Shown here: positions 10,601-18,709 of the stretch, one piece after another
Layout of the letters: the number at the start of each line of letters is the position of its first letter
Numbering within the stretch: the stretch's first letter is position 1
Assembly: GCA_977006965.1 (NCBI GenBank)
Contig: OZ345363.1
Span: 2,046,001-2,110,000 of the forward strand
Direction: 5' to 3'
Length of the DNA stretch: 64,000 nucleotides
Origin: Phymatolithon calcareum
Lineage: Eukaryota; Rhodophyta; Florideophyceae; Hapalidiales
Notes under the pieces: generated by a model
Seen by the model: only the letters and a program-made list of their open reading frames with translations
The model's database searches: none
Told to the model about the DNA's origin: nothing
Translations under genes and position numbers: made by a program

Positions 10601-11312
10601 CGTTCTTGACTTCAATATCCACCATGCCGATACGATCGGCAAGCTTTTCACCGGCACCATCTCTGATAATACCACTTGCTGGTAGAATTGCAAGTTCGTT
10701 CTCATCCACAAACTTCTTCGCGATAAACATACTTGTCGCGCCGCTATCCACCAATGCAGTGCCAGGTACCCCATCGATCTCAACAGGGGTGTAAATCAAC
10801 AACTTTGTCCCCTCAGAAAGTTGGGTGTTGTTGTGTTCGTGGTCATTAAAAACCAAGAAATCTGCGAAGCGTGCACCAAAGCTTCTTTCCTCATCACTGT
10901 TAGATCGAACGTTCGGTCGCTGCTCATCAACCTCTTCTTCCACTTCGAGGTTGTTATGTTGTTGGTCATCGTCATCACAAACGTTTCCATGCTTCCACGG
11001 TTTCTTGCATCGGAAGCACGATTTTTTGACAGGGACCGACGATTTAGTGTCCTTGTTCGCCGGTTTCGGACTGCTACCTTCCGTTGGATCTCGGTGCTTA
11101 GAAGTAACGTGGCCCCATTTCTTGCATATTTTGCAGAACCTCTTTTCTCGTGAGTTACTTGATTCTTTCTCAGATTGCTTTGCGGCCTTCTCGACCATTC
11201 TCGGCTGTATACGAGCCGCGTCAAGCACAATAGCATTCTGGACCTCCCAAGAAATCGATTCTTTAAACGAGGTATCTCGGGTTCGGTTCCACACGGCAAG
11301 ATTTGTTGCCCT
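7668..11312 (-). CDS. Gypsy pol polyprotein with nucleocapsid region and chromodomain
   Basis: The frame is open for about 1,215 codons after the TAA at 11313-11315. In order it shows: zinc-knuckle cysteines (C-K-I-C...H near 11113-11150, then C-F-R-C-K-K); an aspartic protease D-S-G-A motif (about 10737-10752); reverse transcriptase with Y-I-D-D (9792-9803); RNase H (G-T-D-A-S-D-F-G); an integrase zinc-binding H-H-C-C region; the D,D,E core (D-L-V-T-P, S-D-N-G-T-D-F, V-E-R-T-N); and a C-terminal chromodomain near 7700-7860 (Y-Y-V-V-W-K-D...W-E-P). The chromodomain places it among chromoviruses, which use it to choose chromatin targets. All catalytic motifs look intact. Confidence 0.93.
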   Translation of the reverse strand, partial: RATNLAVWNRTRDTSFKESISWEVQNAIVLDAARIQPRMVEKAAKQSEKESSNSREKRFCKICKKWGHVTSKHRDPTEGSSPKPANKDTKSSVPVKKSCFRCKKPWKHGNVCDDDDQQHNNLEVEEEVDEQRPNVRSNSDEERSFGARFADFLVFNDHEHNNTQLSEGTKLLIYTPVEIDGVPGTALVDSGATSMFIAKKFVDENELAILPASGIIRDGAGEKLADRIGMVDIEVKNGEKTVLCSPDVMKMPPGRDLVIGLCHFDVFGYEIRGFPVKQPSTINVGTTESDENSEKSELIDGLTAEELSPAVAEALASNELIPASSRCTHERAVLNLKPKNTEQIWKRVNYVSKRDEARVDKKIGVWKENGDIEHAPEGCTNRFPILAVPKKDAYGSKVDVRPCLDMRMLNQRLPDVSYPLPKIHDIINEVGSLHGPEVLYTTIDIRDSYFRFHIPGADRDWTAFMWKGKHFRFTCAPFGIKTMASQFQMVMDKVLADMAFAICYIDDIVVFSKNREQHIEHVKAVIDRLTEFNLPIRVDKSRFGQRMILFLGIVLSGAGVQMDASKVASILAWPKPKTVKQLLRFLGAANFYRQFIKDFSSVSAPLDEVRKHKGELRWTERMEEAFEKLRQGIARDVILAHPDSSREYISGTDASDFGLGAWIAQEYDNGELKTLCFASRSLSKSERNYSATKKELLAIVWAIGKFRTYITGRKFTVHTDDKALKYLFSQKNLNHMMIRWFDTLMEHDFEVVHVRGSSNVVADGLSRNMEALSFQNMTVDHLVRDKSPPLNDNHKMEILSKAHNFGHFGEHEVFRKLWKDGWRWPKMRADIKALISRCAPCLRYNVLRRGYHPLKSITAQLPWDHIAIDLVTPLPVSDTGMDTLLVVSDIMTRFVILRCLSSKKMDVIARELWSIFSILGVPKVIQSDNGTDFVNQMTEELTKLNGINHRTISAYSPRAKGAVERTNATIENVLKKEVEGAMHDWPDYVPFFQMSFNAKTSALTGATPFSLMFGRSLNNFEKYGRTKKASNDSLILWKNRQKELSDIIYPVINERAMEEKGKMERTFARSHRIIPDDAFPPGSVVMMWVQTRDSKWDPVYEGPFVVVRKNRGGAYVLRDKLGETLKRTVPADQLKLVQRENGDPAVEPQSYAIKHIRKHRTMPNGKFEYYVVWKDDAIEPGWEPVENFDDIDVIRKYWKSVRPTRSSKTKEPRA

Positions 11313-12047
11313 TTATACGTGCATCAATTCTTGCAGTTTATCGTCTAGTCCATTTATAAAAATGGCGATCAGTGCTTCATCTTCATCCTTCTTTCCAGTT
11401 CTTTGCATTAGACTGGTGAAGCGGTCGCTGTAATGCTGTACAGACTCGTTTTTTCCCAAGGTAATACTCATCAACTCTTTGAGTAGCTTATCCTTCAACA
11501 CAGGGGACTCGAAATGAGATAAAAATTTTGTCTCCAGTTCGCGCCAACTCAAGTCCTTGAGATTCTGCGAAGCCCAATGACGGTCAACCGCAGACAATCC
11601 AGTAAGGAAGGCTGCGAACCATCTGTCTTCAGGTAGTAAGTGAGCTTCGAACAGTGTTTTGCACTGGCCTAAAAATTCGAAGGCATCCGTTATCGATTCC
11701 TTAGACTCGCCGCGAAATTTCGGGAGTGTCGGTACTCTGCCGCGGGTGGAATGATAAACATCCATCGACCTGTCACTGGTAGAGCCGGTATTAATCAAAG
11801 AACGGGTGGTACTGAGCCGGTTATTAGCTTTCTCAACGTTTGCAACCAGCTCGTCACGCTGCTTTGTCAGCTCATTCTTCTTCCTCGTAAACGCCGATTT
11901 AGCGTTAGCATCCAGAGCGTCGTAGTCAACGCCATCTGTGTGGTTGAAGAATTGGTCCTCCACAACGAGGTAATTGGCAACATAGCCGTCAAGCTCGCTT
12001 TGCTGCCTTTCAATAAGCGCCAGCAACATCGGTTGCCTGTTTGCCAT
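11313..12047 (-). CDS. Gypsy gag (capsid part), ended by an in-frame TAA
   Basis: The ATG-started frame gives 244 residues with an N-terminal helical, glutamine/lysine-rich part and the retrotransposon gag core (residues about 110-240, including the W-x-x-L-E-x-K-F-L-x-H-F type segment). The frame stops at TAA (11313-11315), yet pol continues in the same frame and the zinc knuckles lie after the stop. The stop therefore falls inside what is normally one gag protein. It is either a disabling mutation in this copy or a site of stop-codon readthrough; the sequence alone does not decide. Confidence 0.88.
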   Translation of the reverse strand: MANRQPMLLALIERQQSELDGYVANYLVVEDQFFNHTDGVDYDALDANAKSAFTRKKNELTKQRDELVANVEKANNRLSTTRSLINTGSTSDRSMDVYHSTRGRVPTLPKFRGESKESITDAFEFLGQCKTLFEAHLLPEDRWFAAFLTGLSAVDRHWASQNLKDLSWRELETKFLSHFESPVLKDKLLKELMSITLGKNESVQHYSDRFTSLMQRTGKKDEDEALIAIFINGLDDKLQELMHV

Positions 12048-12112
12048 GATTACGCCAACTGATGAAGCGCGTCCAGCGCCTAACAGTATGGCGCGTAGAA
12101 GATTGAAAAAAA

Positions 12113-12467
12113 TGTTGTGGTTGTAATCAGGAAGGTCGTGTTCAATCGGATTCTTACCAGTTTATTGAACAAGGCGACGCTTGTCTGCCGTAAGTACTAA
12201 TTTCTACCCACTCGGAACGTACTCTACAATACTACAGTTACCGGGACATTATTGCCTGGGTATCCTTATTAGGGTCCCAGGAAATATCAATGCTCGATTA
12301 GGGCTCAACACTGTACACGACACAATATAGGTTTCGTGTACTCCCGATTTCGGAGCTCGAGATAAGCATGTGGTCAACGTAATGCATTTGGTTGAGAGGA
12401 AGTAATTGCCGGCGCTCGGAACACGTACCTGTTCCGTTTCGTGCAGCGCTTGTATCACTTCACGACA
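12113..12467 (-). repeat. 5' LTR of the Gypsy element
   Basis: Same length and termini as the 3' LTR. It should carry the promoter for the minus-strand transcript; no convincing TATA box was picked out. Confidence 0.95.
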
Positions 12468-12479
12468 GTGGCCATCGCG

Positions 12480-12786
12480 CAATCCGTTGGGTCACAAAGT
12501 GCTATTTAGTTGATTAAATTGATCATGGCGTTGAAGACGCTCGTCCCCATTTCAAGTCCGCCTTTGGACTCATCGTTCCTCCTTTCCATTCATCGTGACA
12601 CAGAGTGACGACGGCAGGGACCAATGGAAATGTTCACAAAGGGACCGGTGCCGTTTTTCATTCCAAAATTCCTAGCTTAGTAAGAATCCAAACCGAGTAC
12701 AGTGCACCGGACTGAACTTGGGCCTGATCCGTACAGTCCTAGCCCTCATTGCGGGCCATGGATTGACTCTTTTGAGTTTGGGGAGG
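12480..12786. other. Non-coding stretch, nothing recognised
   Basis: No open frame of note, repeat or structural signal was found between the Gypsy element and the LINE tails that follow. Confidence 0.5.
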
Positions 12787-12990
12787 CAAGAAGAAGAAGA
12801 TGTGTAGAAGAAGAGGAACTTTTATTATAGAGTTTCCAATGCATCTGCTGACGCTTGGGGCAACACTTCTGGCGAGACACGAGGAATCAATCGGAACCCA
12901 GAAGCTCTATTTTGCTAAAAGTAGCATAGTCAGCAAAACTCCAAACTTACCTCTGGTCTCACAGAAGATATCTCGAGGGCGAAAATCATA
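12787..12990 (-). repeat. LINE-C-type 3' end fragment
   Basis: In reverse complement it shares the family end: GTTGCCCCAAGCGTCAGCAGATGC, or close variants of it, followed by an A/T-rich segment and a CTT-rich tail (seen here as GAAGAAGAAGATG). Compare 35800-35875 and 39360-39410. Confidence 0.6.
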
Positions 12991-13043
12991 TCGCTTCTAT
13001 TACCACGCAGAGTGTACCGTCTTTTGACGAGCGACGGTACGCA

Positions 13044-13213
13044 CATGGGAGTTTGCGACGTCCCGAGTCGTTTTTGCGCCGAGGCGCCTTGGGCGAGTTT
13101 AGCGAATTCCCGGGTCCGTCGTGTCGCGCGGCTATCCACACGGGGAGGTTACTGACGTCCCCAGTCATGTCTGCGCCAGAGCGCCTTGGGCGAGTTTAGC
13201 GACATCCTGGGTC
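13044..13213. repeat. GC-rich repeat, two tandem units (third at 13428-13495)
   Basis: Units at about 13044-13113 and 13140-13213 share GCGCCTTGGGCGAGTTTAGCGA and the sequence TTGCGACGTC or its variants. A third unit lies at 13428-13495, separated by a LINE tail. The spacing suggests one tandem array broken by an insertion at about 13222-13345. Confidence 0.6.
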
Positions 13214-13221
13214 GTCCTAGC

Positions 13222-13345
13222 CGTGCATCTTTTTTTATTGCAATTTTTTTTAAAGCCCCGCAGTCATACGAATATACGGGCAGGGCTTCCTCAGGTGTTG
13301 CCCTCGCTAGGGCGGCTCTACTCTTATGTATGGCATTATATCTGA
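13222..13345 (-). repeat. LINE-B-type 3' end fragment
   Basis: It shows the family end in reverse complement: a T-rich tail, TTTAAAGCCCCGCAG, then ATACGGGCAGGGCTTCC. It sits between units of the GC-rich repeat. Confidence 0.55.
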
Positions 13346-13427
13346 GACCCTAGCATGTGTTCGGGCTTGCCGTGCATCTCTTTGGGACTTACTCTCGCTC
13401 GGCCTGCCCGCCGATCCGCGCGGGGGA

Positions 13428-13495
13428 GTTTGCGACGTCTCAAGTCGTTTCTGCGCCGAGGCGCCATGGGCGAGTTTAGCGACTTCCCGGGTCGC
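13428..13495. repeat. GC-rich repeat, third unit
   Basis: Shares GGGAGTTTGCGACGTC, GAGGCGCC and GGGCGAGTTTAGCGAC with the units at 13044-13213. Confidence 0.6.
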
Positions 13496-13502
13496 TTGGC
13501 GA

Positions 13503-13925
13503 GGCCAGAGAAGAAGAAGAAGATGTGTAGATTTTTTATTTAAATTAACAACGCATCTGCAGACACTTAGGGCAACTTTGCGAGTACCATGCCAGCATAG
13601 CAATCATCTGACTTGATTTTCGACTAGTGGGTGTGACACCATCTGGTAGAGTACCAAAACCTACCTCTGGATCAGAGTTGAACCTCGAGGCATACTCCGC
13701 TTGAGGCAAGAGGAGGAACTGCATGAGTGAGAAAAAGAAGAAAAGGAGATTGTAATTTTGAAAGTTACCAAGCGGATCAGCAGACGCTTGGGGTAACTTT
13801 GCAATTTCCAGACTTGTGTCTAGAGTGATATGCGGCTAGAGGTTGCGACCTAGTATGGAAGGGTATCAAAAACTACCTCTGGACCAGAGGCTCTGCTCCT
13901 TAAGCGGTCCTTGAGGGGAAAAATA
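13503..13925 (-). repeat. Two further LINE-C-type 3' end fragments
   Basis: Fragments at about 13503-13700 and 13735-13925 each start with a GAAGAAGAAG-type tail, followed by ACTTAGGGCAACTTTGC or GCTTGGGGTAACTTTGC and ACCTCTGG, in the same order as the 12787-12990 copy. Being stacked in one orientation, they suggest repeated insertion at a preferred spot or a tandem relic. Confidence 0.55.
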
Positions 13926-14552
13926 CAACACTGTACTATGTCAAGCCGTAGTACTGTATAGCGATTAGGAAACGGTCAATGATCCCCACTAGTGCGTTGA
14001 GATAGCCCAATTGCCGCAGTTCCAGTAGTACCCCCCTCGTGAAGAGGCTTGCGCTCTCAGCGGACAAGTCAAATTCTATCCAAAGTGCTCGCAGGACGGA
14101 CTCCCCCGCACAACCCGTCGACGGAAATAGCCTCATCAAAGCGTGCTAGTCCATTGAAGTATTTCCAACGTAATATGATAAGTTTTGTTACAAGAAGCCA
14201 CACAGTCTTACGATCAAAGGGCAATTGAATGTTTTCATTTTAGAAGCCCTTAACGCCGGCGCACGCCAACGCAAGACCAGCTTCGCATTGTGCTGTAACC
14301 TTTCCAGGGAAGAGTACAAAGTAGAGCCTCCATCATCACACCAAGGTGAGACATCGACAGCTGGCCATAAAATACGCAAGCGGAAGGTTCCCTCAAGTGA
14401 GCAAGACGCTAATATCGAATACATTCAGAACTGCAGCAGAGCGTAACCTGGAAACCATACGTATGCCCTAACAAAGTATGAACTGGACTCCGGAGAAATG
14501 TTAAGAACGGAAAAGGCACTAGACTCCATACTAGTCTACAGCGTCACCATAA

Positions 14553-14700
14553 TTGACAATATGGAAAACGACTAGTCCCTGTATTGGGGACCAGGCGATA
14601 TACTAGAATGAACAAGTTACGAAAAGCTGCTCCCGTACAGTCTTAGGAGTGTTAATGAGGGCTTTCAAATAAACAACTAAACAGCTGCAAAAAAAACACA
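14553..14700 (+). repeat. LINE-F 3' end fragment, copy 1
   Basis: From TTGACAATATGG to an A-rich tail this matches 18238-18385 closely, including CTGTATTGGGGACC, GGCGATATACTAGAATG and GGCTTTCAAATAAAC. It is a 5'-truncated 3' end. Confidence 0.7.
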
Positions 14701-14814
14701 GTGCTTAGGCATATTTTGCTGTCAGGTGATGGGGAATTGTACACAAAGCGGTGGGCACCTTCCACTATCGAAGAGGGAACCCTCCAATCTCCCTTTAGTT
14801 ACCACGTTCCATTT

Positions 14815-15060
14815 CTACGCTCGAACTCGTTGCTTACGATACATGATTTTCGAGCAATATTCATGGCAAAACGACTGCTTCAAGTTATTTGCCTCTTTCT
14901 CAGAGTACCCTTGTACCCTGTCCCACGAAAAAGGGATGTACAAATTTTTTTGAAAGCTTGTGGAGCGAAAACAAGAACAGCACAGGACCTTCTTTTCTGG
15001 ATCTATGTCTCGGAAATCGATTTCGCATAGATGACATTTTCGGGCGTGCAAATCACGGAC
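14815..15060 (-). CDS. Candidate ORF with paired C-x-x-C motifs
   Basis: The minus strand reads C-H-L-C, then about 16 residues later C-C-S-C, and further on H-E-Y-C, in a frame of about 80 codons with no clear ATG. The arrangement resembles a small zinc-binding fold, as in the LINE ORF1 near 26050 or an exon of a host gene. The family is not recognised, and a chance frame is possible. Confidence 0.25.
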   Translation of the reverse strand, partial: VRDLHARKCHLCEIDFRDIDPEKKVLCCSCFRSTSFQKNLYIPFSWDRVQGYSEKEANNLKQSFCHEYCSKIMYRKQRVRA

Positions 15061-15717
15061 TCACTCTTAGGCGATGGGTGCATTAAAACAGTTTCATACG
15101 CTAACCTTTCGAGTGAGCGATCTTTCCACAGTAAAGAAAGAAAGATAAGGCCTGTATCTATTTCGTGTCCTTTTCGCTCTCATCAAGAAAACGAACCTAG
15201 TTCGTGTCTGCTGCTGAAAGTTGTAGAGGTCTCCTAATAATGCCATGCATGATGCGCCGTGGAAGTATATGGTAAGTACGGCGGTGATGGCTCACCCAGC
15301 TCTACTATCCATGATGGAGCGCTTTTTCAAGTATCGATGATCGAGCTTGATTCCTCTTCTGGTAAGCTTCCAATATCTTGATTTCATGTTCGTTTTGGGA
15401 GGAATAATCTATCACACAATGGAGTCCACGCAAGAGGAGATGGAAAGTATTGCTGGGCGCCTCACCAATGTCCTCGCTTGCTATTTCTATTCCGTTTCGA
15501 TCAAGCGAAATGACCCAATTAAGTAATTACTTGAATGCTCATTGTCCTAATCATGAACGACCTAGATGGAAATAAGTAAAAAACCGACGCCTGATCGATC
15601 CAAAAAGTGCATCTCCTTTGCAGTAAGCCTCATTCCTATAATCTGTTCCTTGACTGCGTCCCGTCCTTCGGCCTGGATTTGTGAAATGAGTTTAATAGCA
15701 GGATTGGGTCCTGATCA

Positions 15718-15786
15718 TGGACACTAGAAACCTGGGAGCTCCTTTTCAGGACTCCTGAAAAGGATCTCCCAGGTTTCTAGTGTCCA
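15718..15786. repeat. Near-perfect 34-bp inverted repeat (hairpin)
   Basis: Arms 15718-15751 and 15753-15786 are reverse complements with one mismatch (GAGCTCC against GGATCTC) and almost no loop. The ends are TGGACACTAG and CTAGTGTCCA. It lies about 140 bases upstream of the ATG at 15925. It may be a tiny foldback element or a cruciform-forming regulatory site. Confidence 0.85.
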
Positions 15787-15924
15787 CGGTAGTATGGAAT
15801 TAGCCCTCTTTCGAGGTACCTCTTGCATTAGTAGCTCCTTAATGAAGGGACATGCCATAAGAAGCGACACATATTCCGAATCGATGCTCTATTTTATTTG
15901 CAGTTACAAAAAACCTTCTGCGCG

Positions 15925-17025
15925 ATGGACCCTTGTGTTTCGTCAACATTGACTTCTCTAGAAAGTTGTCGAAGAATGGCCGAAGGAGTTGAGCTAAAGC
16001 TGAAATTATACTCACCGGCTCAGCCGGAGGCATACTATCACGCGCTATCCGTATCTTGTGATGGAAAGATTAGCCGTCGCCCACCTCTCTCGGAGAAACA
16101 AATCTCATTCCTGAATGCATTGGGCACTGACATTTCACTTTGGGATGGAACTCGCGGGGAAAACGGAAACCGCTATCATTTTGACAGCACATCTGAAGTC
16201 CTGGCTTTCCAACCACCCAGCCTAGACGGCACCGAGGCATCCCGAATTCGAAATATGTACAAGACGCTTAAAAAGGATGCTGTCGCATGCAAGTCCCCCG
16301 GAAACACTCAAAATGAGGTGAACGCCAGTCTCTTAGTCTCGAATGGAACATCCAGTGACGCTTTTCTCGAAACAGCAGAATCTCTTCTTGAAGAGGCAGG
16401 AGCGCATTTGCGTGACATGCGTGACGCACGGGATGCCAAAGATTGGTTTACCTTCGCTCGTCCGGTTTTACTAAGTCGTGCATTTGGCCATGATCCTACC
16501 GGGGCGCTTTTACTTGGCCCTGTTTCTGCCGCTGAAAATCAATGCCGAAAGCAAGCAGCGGAGCTGCACAGAAGTCTCATGGTATCGACGCAGTTAGTAC
16601 TTAAGGCTTCGCATGCCTTCATCGACGCTTATGAGGCAATTCATTCATTATTCGCACTCGAAAAATCACTTCAAGAGGCACTTGATGACATTCGCGGAAA
16701 AGAGAAGCCTCAACTGAAAGAAGTTCTAAACCTGGTGGCAGACATTACCGAAAAGGGTTTTGTGAATTCAGCAATTCAAGGTGTCTCCAGGGTAGTGCAC
16801 AATTGGAAGAACGTGGAGACAGACCTTCATCTTGTTCAGAAAATGATGAAGCACAAGGGATTGTATACTCTTCTTGGAAAAGCGTACAAAGATGTTGGAG
16901 CAATTCTTGATGGCACAAGGAAATGGAAAGAATATCTAAAGATGAGCGTATGCAAGGCAATTGTAGAACGTGATGAATATTTACGGAAGCTGCTGGAGTG
17001 CTGGGAAATCTTTTTGGAATCGTAG
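15925..17025 (+). CDS. Hypothetical protein, 366 codons, best host-gene candidate
   Basis: A single ATG-started frame ends in TAG and is far longer than chance in this region. The protein looks soluble: no signal peptide or membrane segment, a mixed N-terminal third containing S-C-D-G-K-I-S-R-R-P-P-L, then a mostly helical, charged C-terminal two thirds with heptad-like leucine spacing (for example E-S-L-L-E-E-A-G-A-H-L, and L-V-L-K-A-S-H-A-F-I-D-A-Y). The family is not recognised. The bases TTTTATTTGCAG just before (15892-15903) could be a splice acceptor, in which case this is a 3' exon and the true start lies upstream. A strong hairpin sits at 15718-15786. No AATAAA was seen within 100 bases after the stop. 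Confidence 0.55.
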   Translation: MDPCVSSTLTSLESCRRMAEGVELKLKLYSPAQPEAYYHALSVSCDGKISRRPPLSEKQISFLNALGTDISLWDGTRGENGNRYHFDSTSEVLAFQPPSLDGTEASRIRNMYKTLKKDAVACKSPGNTQNEVNASLLVSNGTSSDAFLETAESLLEEAGAHLRDMRDARDAKDWFTFARPVLLSRAFGHDPTGALLLGPVSAAENQCRKQAAELHRSLMVSTQLVLKASHAFIDAYEAIHSLFALEKSLQEALDDIRGKEKPQLKEVLNLVADITEKGFVNSAIQGVSRVVHNWKNVETDLHLVQKMMKHKGLYTLLGKAYKDVGAILDGTRKWKEYLKMSVCKAIVERDEYLRKLLECWEIFLES

Positions 17026-17689
17026 GCAGTGTCGACTGCACTTCCATAGTGAAAATTTCGAAAGAAGAAATCCTGTCTGGTGTATAATATGGTATTCCGA
17101 GCATGTGGCTATAGATATTGAGTAAGACTAGAAGCATGATCCTTAGAGTGTCGATTTAAAGGTTGGGGGACTATCTGGGGAACTATCTCCCTGAACAAGT
17201 GGGTGTCCGCTTACCCACCCATGGAACCCTCCTTTTAGCGTACGAGTGAAGTCTGTGCTTAGTACTTAGGCGATTCCCGCTGACCTCCAAGATAGGAAAC
17301 CACAGAGTGAAAACCAATTAAAGCAACCACTAGCTTCCAAACTGAACCACGCATTTCCTGTCAACTGCATGGCGAGCGCTGGGATGATGCAGGTCAGGAT
17401 CAATCCATTCTTAAATGTCTACAGTCGGCGGGCGCAAGTAATTCTGTCCATCGAAGGAAGTTTGTCCTCAATGTAGACGGATGGTGTGAACTTTGGCTGT
17501 GAGAGGGGGTAGGATTGCAAGTTTGCGTGTGGAGTCATACTGAAAGGTCAGGTATTGCATCCACGGTCATTCAGTTAGAACGACCATGGAGCCGCCCGGT
17601 CGCTGGAAACGACATCTCCACTAAGGAGAGCTGCAGGCGGAGAAGACGAGAAGAAGCGCTCTCAGGAGAATCACTCAAAATCGGAAATG

Positions 17690-18385
17690 GGATCTGCCGC
17701 CCTCAAAGGTATCGCTCTTGGAAGAATTGGGCATGGATATCATCGGAATCACAGCGACGCGCAAGTGGAGAAGTGAAGGAAACCTGCTCTACTCGATAGC
17801 GACACTGGAAGGAGACGGATTCTCATGCATCGCGATAATGTTGTCAAGGCACTGCAGGGCAGCCCTTCCCTATACTGAAAATCTCGGCGGCATGTTTGCG
17901 TTTTGATGAATCAGGGAAAGTAGTGCAATTGTTTATAATTTGCGTCTACATTCACCAAGGACGGACTAAGCCGTCTCAAAAGAACACATACAAGCTCCTA
18001 GACGAGTTGCTTGCACAAGTCCCCCAAAGCGATTGTAGCGTTAACCTTGCTTGGAAGGCCTGTACGGTGGCAAATGCCTCCGCGTCAAATGAAGAGCCGA
18101 CAGTCACAACGGCTAGCGCTTCTTACATAACAGTTTCTTCGCCGCGCAAAATCAGTATCCCAGCTACGCCGACCTGGAATGAGATTGTACGATACATGCC
18201 GAGTGTGTCTCCGTCTTCGTCGCACACGATAACACGTTTGACAATATGGAAAACGACGAGTCCCTGTATTGGGGACCTGGCGATATACTAGAATGAACAA
18301 GTTACGAAAAGCTGCTCCCGTACTCTCTTAGAATTGTTAATGAGGGCTTTCAAATAAACAGCTAAACAGTTGCAAAAAAAACGAT
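17690..18385 (+). mobile_element. LINE-F remnant: endonuclease pieces joined to a 3' end
   Basis: Around 17715-17775 the plus strand reads L-G-M-D-I-I-G-I-T-A-T-R-K-W, and in another frame near 17935-18020 it reads V-Y-I-H-Q-G-R-T followed by L-L-D-E-L-L-A-Q-V-P. These are typical of the apurinic-endonuclease domain of LINEs, here shifted in frame. From 18238 the LINE-F 3' end (copy 2) follows, with GGCTTTCAAATAAAC and an A-rich tail. The reverse transcriptase is missing, so an internal deletion joined the two ends. Confidence 0.55.
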
Positions 18386-18709
18386 AGCACGTTGTGTCGA
18401 AGCGGTCGTGGTCGTTGAGTCCGCATGCTCGTCTCCGTCGTTGTAGGCCAAGAGGATTTCCGGGAGCCTGCCGTATCGAGACTAAAAACGTTTTGCTGCT
18501 TCGTGGTTCTTGTACTGAGAGGAGCTGAATTTGCTCAACGTCGCAGTATACCAACCTTCATCCCATTTCGTGGAGACTCGTTCTCCATGATTCAGGTCGC
18601 AGACAAATTCATGTGGTACTTTTCCGACACTTCCGTCCGTCTATATTTCGATATCGGTTGGTTGTGCTGCTTTTCGCTCTAGAAGAAAAGCTTCTGTCGC
18701 GGTGCTCTT

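Larger units (their letters stand above)
7292..12467 (-). mobile_element. Complete Ty3/Gypsy chromovirus-type LTR retrotransposon
   Basis: Two 355-bp LTRs (7292-7646 and 12113-12467) flank gag and pol coded on the minus strand. The 5-bp direct repeat GTGGC at 7287-7291 and 12468-12472 is the target duplication. The LTRs differ at only about four positions by eye, so insertion was recent. A purine-rich tract (GGAAGGGGGTGA on the minus strand, 7647-7658) lies where the polypurine tract should be. No conventional tRNA-complementary primer site was recognised next to the 5' LTR. One in-frame TAA splits the gag-pol frame. Confidence 0.95.

Noticed and set aside
9544-11433. Plus-strand frames across the Gypsy element
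   Set aside because: They are shadows of the intact minus-strand pol and gag frames.
4990-13495. CRISPR-like spaced repeats (minisatellite and GC-rich units)
   Set aside because: Unit lengths, spacing and the eukaryotic retroelement context do not fit direct repeats with unique spacers.
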